From the NCBI GenBank assembly GCA_050697555.1, contig JBOHAD010000048.1:1-18634 (forward strand): a DNA stretch of 18,634 nt. The letters run 5' to 3'. The DNA comes from DASQWP01 sp050697555. GTDB taxonomy: Bacteria; Actinomycetota; Thermoleophilia; Gaiellales; Gaiellaceae. Below are positions 1 through 5,999 of this stretch, one piece after another. The notes below the pieces were generated by a model that made no database searches, was not told the DNA's origin, and saw only the letters and a list, made by a program, of their open reading frames with translations. A program made the translations under genes and the position numbers. The stretch's first letter is position 1. Every line of letters begins with the position of its first letter.

Positions 1-529
1 GGCGGCGAAAGGTCCGGGCCTTCGTCCGGTTCCCGCACACGGCCATCGAGCACCAGTGACGCGAGCGGTTGCGCGCCCGGTCGTAGAACGCCCAGCGGCA
101 GTCCTCGGCGCGGCAGGCCTTCAGACGACCCCAACTTCCGTCCGCCATCGCGACAGACACGATGGCGAGCAGGCGGCCGAGCGCGCCGTCCACCCCCCGC
201 GCCTCCGGCTCGACGCGCGCCGTCCCCACGGGCTCGAAGCGCACGCCCAGGCCCGCGCGGCGGGCGGTGCGGTTGAGCGTGACGGCAGCCTCCTTGCGGA
301 CGCTGACGCCGTTGTTCGCGAGCAGGAGCGCACGCAGCGCCTCGCGCAGCCTGCGCGCGTTCGTGAGATCCGCCCGCGTCGCCGCGCCTTCTCGCAGGAG
401 TCCGTTCGCACGGAGCCAGCCCGTGAGCGCCCCGGGGCTCGCCAGCTCGTCGACGGCCTCGTCGACCTCGAGCGTGTTCACGAAGGCGCGCACGAACTCG
501 AGCTCTCCAGGCGCGCGCGACGTGTCCAT
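1..529 (-). CDS. CGNR zinc-finger (ABATE-type) transcriptional regulator, C-terminus cut by window edge
   Basis: The leftward frame from ATG 529 to the window edge gives 176 residues. The N-terminal part (residues 11-130) resembles the ABATE ligand-binding-like domain, with a FVNTLE-type motif at 16-21. The C-terminal part is a CGNR zinc finger: Cys139, Cys144, Cys160 and Cys165, with the CGNR signature at 165-168 followed by basic residues. Known members of this family are putative stress or metabolite-sensing transcription factors. Only a few basic residues and the stop should be missing. It diverges from the cupin gene with 43 bases between starts, so it may control itself and the cupin chain; that is inference. 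TATCAT lies eight bases before the ATG and no Shine-Dalgarno is visible, consistent with a leaderless message. The family call is firm; the ligand is unknown. Confidence 0.88.
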   Translation of the reverse strand, partial: MDTSRAPGELEFVRAFVNTLEVDEAVDELASPGALTGWLRANGLLREGAATRADLTNARRLREALRALLLANNGVSVRKEAAVTLNRTARRAGLGVRFEPVGTARVEPEARGVDGALGRLLAIVSVAMADGSWGRLKACRAEDCRWAFYDRARNRSRHWCSMAVCGNRTKARTFRR

Positions 530-572
530 AACCAACTATGATACTTCATCGGTTACCGGAAAGAGGAGCGCG
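530..572. promoter_or_regulatory. Divergent promoter region between CGNR regulator and cupin gene
   Basis: An AT-rich island in otherwise GC-rich DNA. On the + strand TATGAT (537-542) is a good -10 hexamer for the cupin chain. On the - strand TATCAT (538-543) is an overlapping -10 for the CGNR gene, eight bases before its ATG. No convincing -35 is seen on either strand. A purine-rich Shine-Dalgarno (AGAGGAG, 562-568) precedes the cupin ATG. The near-dyad ATAACCAACTAT (528-539) could be an operator. Opposing -10 boxes imply that the two promoters compete. Confidence 0.45.
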
Positions 573-998
573 ATGGCAGACGGTTCCTGGAGGAGTGCAC
601 ACATCTCCGAGATCCCCTCGCTCGTGTACGAGGAAGAGCCGGGCGAGGCCGACTGGAAACCCGTGCGGATCCACTTCGGCATCCGGGCCTTCGGCACGAA
701 CGCCTACGTCGCCCGCAGGTCCGGGGACGAGGTCATCGGCGAGCACACGGAGACGGACGAGAGCGGCACACGCCACGAGGAGCTCTACTACGTGGTGGCG
801 GGGCACGCGACCTTCACGGTGGAGGGCGAGGAGGTCGACGCGCCGGCGGGCACGTTCGTCTACGTGCGAGATCCGGACGCGAACCGCGGCGCCGTCGCGC
901 GCGAGGACGAGACGACGATCCTCTGCTTCGGAGGCACGCCCGGCGAGGCGTTCGGCGTGTCGCCGTGGGAACGGAAGTACGACCCCGATGCCGCCTAG
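573..998 (+). CDS. Small cupin-domain protein
   Basis: 141 residues from ATG 573, chosen because AGAGGAG sits just upstream and the longer open frame before it runs through the divergent promoter and the opposite gene. A single conserved beta-barrel cupin domain covers roughly residues 35-125. The first cupin motif is recognisable (GEHTETDES, then HEELYYVVAG) and the second is the PAGTFVYVRDP stretch. A metal site is probable but the usual His-X-His pair is not complete, so the ligands are uncertain. Cupins of this size may be isomerases, dioxygenases or sugar/antibiotic-binding proteins, and nothing here fixes a substrate. It is the first gene of a rightward chain and overlaps the glycosylase start by 11 bases, implying translational coupling. 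Divergence from a CGNR regulator suggests it is a regulated target. Confidence 0.8.
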   Translation: MADGSWRSAHISEIPSLVYEEEPGEADWKPVRIHFGIRAFGTNAYVARRSGDEVIGEHTETDESGTRHEELYYVVAGHATFTVEGEEVDAPAGTFVYVRDPDANRGAVAREDETTILCFGGTPGEAFGVSPWERKYDPDAA

Positions 999-1923
999 CG
1001 ACTGGAGCGCGGACCTTCCGCTGAGAGGCGCCGGCGGCGAGCCGGTCGACCTCTGGCGGACGATCAACTCGCACGGCCTCGTGGCCCTGCCGCCGATGCG
1101 GATCGACGAGGAGGCGCGTGCGCTCGAGGTCACGCTCCCGCTCCCCGGCGGGCGTCCGCGGACGGTGCGCGTCTCGGAGGCCGCCGGCGATCGTGCGCGC
1201 GTCTCGGCGCTCGGGCCGCGCCCGCCGGCTCGCCAGGGAGAGCACATCCTCGAGGCGGTCGCGCACGTCCTCCGCCTCGACGAGGACCTCTCCGGTTTCT
1301 ACGCCGTCGCCGCGGCCGATCCGGACCTCTCCTGGTCCGCGCGCGGCGCCGGCCGCATGATCCGGAGCCCGACCGTCTTCGAGGACGTCGTCAAGACGAT
1401 CTGCACCACGAACTGCACGTGGTCGGCGACCGAGCGGATGGTCGGCGCGCTCGTCGAGCACCTGGGCGAGCCAGCCGCGGGCGCTCGGAAGGACGGCGTC
1501 AACGGCCGCGCCTTCCCGAGCCCGGAGGCCATGGCGGGAGCGGACGAGGCGTTCTACCGCGACGCCGTCCGCGCGGGCTACCGGGGCGCTTACCTGCGCT
1601 CGCTCGCCGCCTCTGTCGTGGAGGGATTAGTCGACCTGGAGGAGCTCGGTCGCCTGGCGCCCGAGGACCTCCCGGACGAGGAGCTCGCTGCGCGCCTGCT
1701 CGCGCTCCCAGGAGTCGGCCCCTACGCGGCGGCCCACATCATGATGATGCTCGGGCGCTACTCGCGCCTCGTCCTCGACTCCTGGACGCGGCCGAAGTAC
1801 GCGCGCCTGAACGGCGGGCGGCCGTTGAAGGACGCCACGATCGAGCGCCGCTTTCGCCGCTACGGCCCCTACGCCGGCCTCGCCTTCTGGCTCCACCTGA
1901 CGCGTGACTGGGTCGAGGACTGA
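988..1923 (+). CDS. HhH-GPD superfamily DNA glycosylase (AlkA/OGG-like)
   Basis: 311 residues from ATG 988, inside the cupin tail. The helix-hairpin-helix-GPD fold is visible: TVFEDVVKTIC near 129-139, a mid-region with GYRGAYLRSLA (198-207), then the hairpin LPGVGPYAAAHI (240-251) and the catalytic aspartate Asp264 in LVLDSWTRPK. The lysine used by bifunctional OGG1 enzymes in the hairpin is replaced by Tyr/Ala, as in the monofunctional AlkA type, so base removal without strand cleavage is the likely activity; this is inference from the motif. The first 110 residues resemble the N-terminal beta domain of AlkA/OGG proteins. It acts in base excision repair of alkylated or oxidised bases. It is followed at once by azlC, whose GTG or ATG start overlaps or abuts its stop. 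Confidence 0.85.
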   Translation: MPPSDWSADLPLRGAGGEPVDLWRTINSHGLVALPPMRIDEEARALEVTLPLPGGRPRTVRVSEAAGDRARVSALGPRPPARQGEHILEAVAHVLRLDEDLSGFYAVAAADPDLSWSARGAGRMIRSPTVFEDVVKTICTTNCTWSATERMVGALVEHLGEPAAGARKDGVNGRAFPSPEAMAGADEAFYRDAVRAGYRGAYLRSLAASVVEGLVDLEELGRLAPEDLPDEELAARLLALPGVGPYAAAHIMMMLGRYSRLVLDSWTRPKYARLNGGRPLKDATIERRFRRYGPYAGLAFWLHLTRDWVED

Positions 1924-1924
1924 G

Positions 1925-2572
1925 ATGCGCTACCGGGACGGCGCGAGGGCGATCGCGCCGATCGGGGTCGCGGCCCTAGCCTTCGGGGTGACGTTCGGCG
2001 TCCTCGCCCGCGAGGCCGGCATAGAGGCCCTCGCCGCCCTGGCGATGTCCGCCACGACGTTCGCCGGCTCGGCCCAGTTCGCAGCGGCGTCGATCCTCGG
2101 AGCGGGCGGCGGCGTCGCCGCGGCCGTGGTGGCGGCGACCCTCCTCAACGCCCGCTACGCGCCGATCACCCTCTCCGTCGCGCCCGAGTTCCACGGCAGC
2201 CCGGCCCGCCGCCTGGTGGAGTCGCAGCTGATCGTGGACGAGTCCTGGGCGGTTTCGCGCCGGCCGGACGGCCGCTACGACCGGCGCCTCCTCGTCGGCG
2301 CCGGGCTCGTCCTTTACGCCTGCTGGGTGGGCGGCACCGCCGTCGGCGCGGCGGCCGGCGAGGCCCTCGGCGATCCGGAGAGCCTCGGCCTCGACGCCGC
2401 CTTTCCCGCGCTCTTCCTCGCGCTGCTCGTCCCGCAGGTGCGCGGTCGCCGCGCTGTCGCAGCCGCCGTCGCAGGCGCGGCAATCGCGCTCGCGCTCCTG
2501 CCGCTCACGCCCGCGGGCGTTCCGATCGTCGCCGCGAGCGGCGCCTGCCTGCTCGGCTGGAACCGGGCGTGA
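1925..2572 (+). CDS. azlC: AzlC family branched-chain amino acid exporter, large subunit
   Basis: 215 residues, highly hydrophobic, with about six to seven predicted membrane segments. The family signature TTFAGSAQFAAASIL is at residues 44-58, followed by LNARYAPITLS, also typical of AzlC. I chose ATG 1925, one base after the glycosylase stop, with GAGG (1913-1916) as ribosome site; GTG 1904 is an in-frame alternative adding seven residues. In Bacillus, AzlC with AzlD exports branched-chain amino acids and confers azaleucine resistance; other members export other small amino acids. AzlD follows with a four-base overlap, as in most genomes. No regulator of the Lrp type is adjacent. The substrate is not determinable from the sequence. 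Confidence 0.92.
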   Translation: MRYRDGARAIAPIGVAALAFGVTFGVLAREAGIEALAALAMSATTFAGSAQFAAASILGAGGGVAAAVVAATLLNARYAPITLSVAPEFHGSPARRLVESQLIVDESWAVSRRPDGRYDRRLLVGAGLVLYACWVGGTAVGAAAGEALGDPESLGLDAAFPALFLALLVPQVRGRRAVAAAVAGAAIALALLPLTPAGVPIVAASGACLLGWNRA

Positions 2573-2880
2573 GCGCTGCCTGGATCGTCGTGCTCGCCGT
2601 CGGCGCCGCGACCGTGGTGCTGAAGGCGGTCGGTCCGGTCCTGCTCGGCGGACGCGATCTCCCGGAGCCCTTGACCGGAGTCGTCAGCCTCCTCGCCCCC
2701 GCCCTCCTCGCCGCCCTCGTCGTCACCCAGGCGGCCGCCGGAGACGAGTACGAGGTCGTGGCAGACGAGCGCCTGCTCGGCCTTGCCGCTGCAGCGGTCG
2801 CCCTGCTCCTGCGGGCCCCGCTCCTCCTCGTCATCGTCGTCGCCGCAGCGACGACTGCGGCCGCTCGCGTTCTCGCCTAG
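2569..2880 (+). CDS. azlD: AzlD family branched-chain amino acid exporter, small subunit
   Basis: 103 residues with GTG start overlapping the azlC stop (GTGA), which implies translational coupling. It has three to four hydrophobic segments, roughly residues 3-22, 40-57 and 70-101. The length and the position right after azlC match AzlD, the small membrane partner needed for AzlC-type export. This is the last gene of the rightward cupin-glycosylase-azlCD chain. The next gene converges on it, with only 15 bases between the two stops and no terminator hairpin visible there. Confidence 0.9.
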   Translation: MSAAWIVVLAVGAATVVLKAVGPVLLGGRDLPEPLTGVVSLLAPALLAALVVTQAAAGDEYEVVADERLLGLAAAAVALLLRAPLLLVIVVAAATTAAARVLA

Positions 2881-2895
2881 CTCGCTCCAACCACC

Positions 2896-4239
2896 TCAGT
2901 CGTCGTCGTCCCGCCCGTCGCCGGGCCGAGCGCCTTTGGGACAGCAGCGGTATTCCTGCGACTTCTCCAGCAGTTCGATCTGCCGCTCGAAGAGCTTGAG
3001 CTCGAGCTCGATCCGCTTCTTGAGGCCGGGCTCGCAGACGTCGCATTCGTCGAGGCAGCCCTTCACGATCACCCCGGCGGTCGGGAGCGAGGACGTCTCC
3101 TCGAAGGAGAGGCGCTCTCGTGCCTCGGCGGAGACCTCGCCGCCCACTCTGTCCAGGAGGCCTTCGTTCGCGAGGTCCTGGTCGACCTGCTCGAGCGCGG
3201 CGTCGATGACCTCTTCGGCGAGCGGTGGCGCGCCCGCGGCACGTCGCGCCGCGCTCGCAGCCCCGGCGAACGGAACCCCGCCGCCAAAGCGCTCGAACTC
3301 GGGCTGCGTTGCTGCCCGCTCGAGCCGAAAGCTCTCTCGTCCGAGGTTTTCCACCTGGAGGCGGTCGGATCGAGTGGCCAGGATGGGATCGGGGATGGCG
3401 GAGACGCCGCCTCGGGCCAGGAAGTTGTTGTTCACGGCCTTCGTCTCGGCGGCCTGATCGACGACCCGCCGTTCGATGGACTCGAGCGTCCATCTCACGG
3501 TCTGCATCTTGTTGATGCGGTAGAAGAAGAAGGTCAACGCGTGGCAGCTGTTCGGGTTCGCGAACTCGCGCGAGGACGACTCGAAGTGATCCTCGGAGGT
3601 GCCCTCCGCGTGAGCCCTGGTCGAGACCTCGCCGATCGATACGGAGCTCGCCGCGCGCGCCGCTTGCATCGAGCGGCGGTCGGACGCTCGTGCATGCTGC
3701 CGGAGCTCGCGCGCGAAGTCGCTCGTCGTGCGGCCGCTGAAACTCCCTCTCACGTCCACGGAGGGGCCGAAGAGAAACGACTGAATGGCCCCACTGGTCT
3801 CGAAGTGGCCCGAGGTCGTCCCCTGCGCCGTGTTCGTCGTGCTCTGCCGGTCGACCACGCTCAGATCGGACATGAAGTCGGCGACGCTCGACATGTAGAA
3901 GTGCTCCTCGGAGGTCTGCTCGCTCCGATGGCTCAGATTCGTTTCGCTGTCGAAGCTGAACCGGGTCCGACGGTCGGTCGTGAAGAGACGAACCGTCTCT
4001 CCGGGGAGGAGTGTCGTCGTGTAGACGAGTTCGCCGAGCGTCAGGGGCCCCGGGCACCGCTCGAACCTGTAGATCAGGGTCACCTCGACGGGAACGTCCC
4101 CGCGCTGGTGGATCATCCGGTAACGGAAGTCGATCACGTCGCATGTCCCATCCCGCTCGAGCGGCGGGCAGCACTCGACGCCGGGCGTCTCGGGCTCGTC
4201 CCGTCGCCTCTCGGTTGCTGGCGTTCTCGGCCTGGCCAT
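2896..4239 (-). CDS. Unrecognised 447-residue protein with terminal cysteine clusters, probable SARP target
   Basis: I do not recognise a named family. ATG 4239 is chosen because GGAGG lies four bases upstream; a GTG at 4284 would add 15 residues but lies inside the putative operator and promoter. Visible parts: a polar N-terminus with Cys23-Cys24 and Cys33; a beta-like region with LVYTTTLLPGETVRLFTTDR; a Ser/Thr/Glu-rich middle with EEHFYMSSVADFMSDL; an aromatic NPNSCHALTFFFYRINK stretch; and at the C-terminus Cys395, Cys399 and Cys402, a charged amphipathic helix (about 404-430), Cys432-Cys433 and an acidic DDDD end. No signal peptide or membrane segment is evident, so it is probably cytosolic. 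The two cysteine clusters could bind metal or form disulfides. It follows a SARP gene on the same strand, and three 11-base-spaced repeats lie upstream. Confidence 0.8.
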   Translation of the reverse strand: MARPRTPATERRRDEPETPGVECCPPLERDGTCDVIDFRYRMIHQRGDVPVEVTLIYRFERCPGPLTLGELVYTTTLLPGETVRLFTTDRRTRFSFDSETNLSHRSEQTSEEHFYMSSVADFMSDLSVVDRQSTTNTAQGTTSGHFETSGAIQSFLFGPSVDVRGSFSGRTTSDFARELRQHARASDRRSMQAARAASSVSIGEVSTRAHAEGTSEDHFESSSREFANPNSCHALTFFFYRINKMQTVRWTLESIERRVVDQAAETKAVNNNFLARGGVSAIPDPILATRSDRLQVENLGRESFRLERAATQPEFERFGGGVPFAGAASAARRAAGAPPLAEEVIDAALEQVDQDLANEGLLDRVGGEVSAEARERLSFEETSSLPTAGVIVKGCLDECDVCEPGLKKRIELELKLFERQIELLEKSQEYRCCPKGARPGDGRDDDD

Positions 4240-4265
4240 CTCGCCTCCATTCCTCGTGTTGAGTT

Positions 4266-4281
4266 CCACCCGGGAGGGTGG
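4266..4281 (-). repeat. Inverted repeat in the leader of the 447-residue protein gene
   Basis: CCACCC-GGGA-GGGTGG is a perfect six-base inverted repeat with a four-base loop. It lies between the heptamer repeats and the ribosome site, and overlaps the -10 position predicted from SARP spacing. It could be a repressor half-site pair or an early-leader hairpin; by itself it is weak evidence. Confidence 0.4.
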
Positions 4282-4288
4282 CACTCCC

Positions 4289-4317
4289 CCGTCACCTCGC
4301 CGTCACGGCCCCGTCAC
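4289..4317 (-). promoter_or_regulatory. Putative SARP operator: three GTGACGG heptamers at 11-base period
   Basis: On the - strand GTGACGG occurs three times, with plus-strand coordinates 4311-4317, 4300-4306 and 4289-4295. Each start is exactly 11 bases from the next and spacers are four bases. SARP activators are known to bind heptameric direct repeats spaced 11 bases, the last lying eight bases before the -10 box. Counting eight bases from the last heptamer gives CACCCT (4280-4275), which keeps the A2 and T6 positions of a -10 hexamer and would be a weak, activator-dependent promoter. That predicts a leader of about 29 bases with GGAGG before ATG 4239. The SARP gene ends only 11 bases upstream. 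Confidence 0.72.
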
Positions 4318-4328
4318 GTCTCCGGCGA

Positions 4329-5093
4329 TCAAAGCCCTCGCACGAGGCGTGCAAGGTCCGTGGAGGGCTTGAGGCCGAGACGGTCGCGTAGGAGCCGGCT
4401 GCAGAGCCGGTACTGTCGAATGGCCTCGCCACGGTTCCCTTCCGCGAGGTGTGCCTCGACCAGCCGCCTGTGGGCGCTCTCGCGCAGCGGGTCGGCGGCG
4501 ACCGCTGCCATGCCCGCCTCGATTGCGAGAGCGAAGCGCCCGGCAGCGGTCAGCTGTTCGCACACTGCGTCGAGCGCGTGCAGCCGGAGCTGGCGAAAGC
4601 GTTCACGCTCGATCGAGACCCATTCCTCGTACCAGTCGGGAAGAACGTCGTGACAGAGAGGCAGACAGTCCACGAGACCCTTGGGCTCCGCCGCGCGATC
4701 GAGCAGCCGATGAGCCAGGCCTGTCGCCTCGCGCACGTCGACCATGACGCCCGGCGCCAGCCGAAGGTGCCGAGTCGTCGCATCGACCAGTGGGAAGCCG
4801 GGCTGCCGCAGCCTCCAGAGGGCGGAGCGGAGGCTCGCGTGAGCGCGGTCCTCGCTTGCGTCGAGCCAGAGCATCCCCGCCACGTAATCCCGATCGACGA
4901 GGCGATCGTTGAGAGCGAGAAAGGCGAGCACACGTTGGACGCTCCGGGGCAGGGAGACCGGCCGGCCGCGGAAGATGAGCTCAAAGGACTCGAGCAGCGC
5001 GAGCGCGACCGAGGCAGGTGGCGACCGCCCTCCAGCACGGCGCCCGCGGGAGGGCCCGTGCGCCGCAGCAACGGGACTCGCTGTCGACCTCAT
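4329..5093 (-). CDS. SARP/BTAD-family transcriptional activator
   Basis: 254 residues. After a polar N-terminus (1-30), a winged-helix OmpR-like DNA-binding domain spans about 32-118, with the SARP-typical stretch GMLWLDASEDRAHASLRSAL (73-92) followed by WRLR. The bacterial transcriptional activation domain (BTAD, TPR-like helices) fills 120-254, with DPLRESAHRRLVEAHLAEGN near 201-220 and a closing RLGLKPS (238-244). It is a short SARP with no ATPase or sensor domain, in the size class of ActII-ORF4-type activators. It sits between a response regulator gene and the unrecognised 447-residue gene, all on one strand. Perfect 11-base heptamer repeats just downstream of its stop suggest it activates that next gene. 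No Shine-Dalgarno precedes ATG 5093, so the exact start is less certain. Confidence 0.9.
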   Translation of the reverse strand: MRSTASPVAAAHGPSRGRRAGGRSPPASVALALLESFELIFRGRPVSLPRSVQRVLAFLALNDRLVDRDYVAGMLWLDASEDRAHASLRSALWRLRQPGFPLVDATTRHLRLAPGVMVDVREATGLAHRLLDRAAEPKGLVDCLPLCHDVLPDWYEEWVSIERERFRQLRLHALDAVCEQLTAAGRFALAIEAGMAAVAADPLRESAHRRLVEAHLAEGNRGEAIRQYRLCSRLLRDRLGLKPSTDLARLVRGL

Positions 5094-5128
5094 CGAAGAA
5101 GGTACGTCGGTTGCTTGCTGCTCTCTCG

Positions 5129-5157
5129 AAGATACGCCCGTGTGAGGCCGCCCTCAA
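5129..5157 (-). promoter_or_regulatory. Sigma70-like promoter of the SARP gene with embedded inverted repeat
   Basis: On the - strand TTGAGG (5157-5152), a 17-base spacer and TATCTT (5134-5129) match four of six positions in both -35 and -10 consensus boxes. Transcription would start near 5122, giving a leader of about 29 bases before ATG 5093. The perfect dyad TGAGG-CCGC-CCTCA (5143-5156) overlaps the -35 and spacer and could be a repressor or regulator site. Confidence 0.5.
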
Positions 5158-5199
5158 GCGCGCGGGCCGCGCCGGCGCCGGCGACGGCACGCGCCCCAC

Positions 5200-5904
5200 C
5201 TAGGCGCTCGCCGCGACCAGCCGGTACCCCACGCCCCAGACGTTCAGGACGTAGGCCGTCCCACCGGGACGGTTGAGCTTGCGTCGGAGCCGGCTCGCGT
5301 GCGAGTCCAGCGTCCGCGTCCGTCCCAGCGAGCGGAAGCCCCAGACGTCCCGGAGGAGATCCTCCTTACGAAAGACGCGCTCCGGGTCCTCGGCGAGCGC
5401 CACGAGCAGGTCGTACTCCCGGGCGGAGAGCTGGACTGCCTCGCCGCCCACTCGGACGACGCGTGAGGCGAGGTCGATCTCGAGGTCGCACACGGCGAGC
5501 CTCGGATGCCGCGGCCCGTTCGAGCGCCGGAGGACGGCCCGCATGCGCGCGAGGAGCTCTTCGTAAACGAACGGCTTGACGACGTAGTCGTCGGCGCCCC
5601 GCGCGAAGCCGCGCACCCGGTCAACGGGGTCGCCGCGCGAACTGACCATGATCACTGGCACGTCACGGTTCCAGGCCCGCCCGGGTTCGCCCTCGCGCAG
5701 GCGGCTGCACACCTCGAACCCGGACGCGTCCGGAAGCACTGCGTCGAGGAGCACGAGGTCGGGCCGGGCCGCCTCGACGAGCTCCAGGGCCCGCAGTCCC
5801 CCGTCCGCCGCGAAGACCTCGAAGCCGTCGTCGGTCAACTGCTGGGCGAGGAACTCCCTGTAGGGCTCCTCCGTCTCGACTACCAGCACAGCCTCCCCCG
5901 CCAT
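5200..5904 (-). CDS. OmpR-family response regulator with atypical acidic pocket
   Basis: 234 residues from ATG 5904; the open frame continues far upstream but only as a shadow of the AarF-like gene. A receiver domain (5-122) carries the phosphoacceptor Asp54 in VLLDAVLPDASGF, Ser88 at the Thr position and Lys110 in DDYVVKPF. A winged-helix effector follows (about 135-232), with the recognition region RTLDSHASRLRRKLN and the closing VWGVGYRLV. The metal-binding acidic pair, usually two Asp, is Glu10-Thr11 followed by Glu12-Glu13, so phosphorylation may be weak or altered. No cognate kinase gene is adjacent. Next downstream on the same strand is the SARP gene, 106 bases away with its own probable promoter. 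TGCTAGCGT, an extended -10, ends seven bases before the ATG with no Shine-Dalgarno, so the message may be leaderless. Confidence 0.9.
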   Translation of the reverse strand: MAGEAVLVVETEEPYREFLAQQLTDDGFEVFAADGGLRALELVEAARPDLVLLDAVLPDASGFEVCSRLREGEPGRAWNRDVPVIMVSSRGDPVDRVRGFARGADDYVVKPFVYEELLARMRAVLRRSNGPRHPRLAVCDLEIDLASRVVRVGGEAVQLSAREYDLLVALAEDPERVFRKEDLLRDVWGFRSLGRTRTLDSHASRLRRKLNRPGGTAYVLNVWGVGYRLVAASA

Positions 5905-5911
5905 GGTGGCG

Positions 5912-5920
5912 ACGCTAGCA
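5912..5920 (-). promoter_or_regulatory. Extended -10 element (TGCTAGCGT) before the response regulator
   Basis: On the - strand TGC precedes TAGCGT (5917-5912), fitting the TGnTAnnnT extended -10 pattern. Its distance of seven bases to ATG 5904 and the absence of a Shine-Dalgarno fit leaderless transcription. At the -35 position TGGAGG (5940-5935) is only a partial match. Confidence 0.4.
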
Positions 5921-5999
5921 CCGGCCAGCACGAGCCTCCAGATGTCCTTTCGGACGAAATCGTGCCGAGGATTCGACAGCTGTCCCGGGCGGACGAGTT

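Noticed and set aside
538..987. N-terminal extension of the glycosylase frame back to 538
   Set aside because: It runs through the cupin gene and gives an Arg/Ser/Thr-rich sequence with no glycosylase resemblance; ATG 988 fits the family start.
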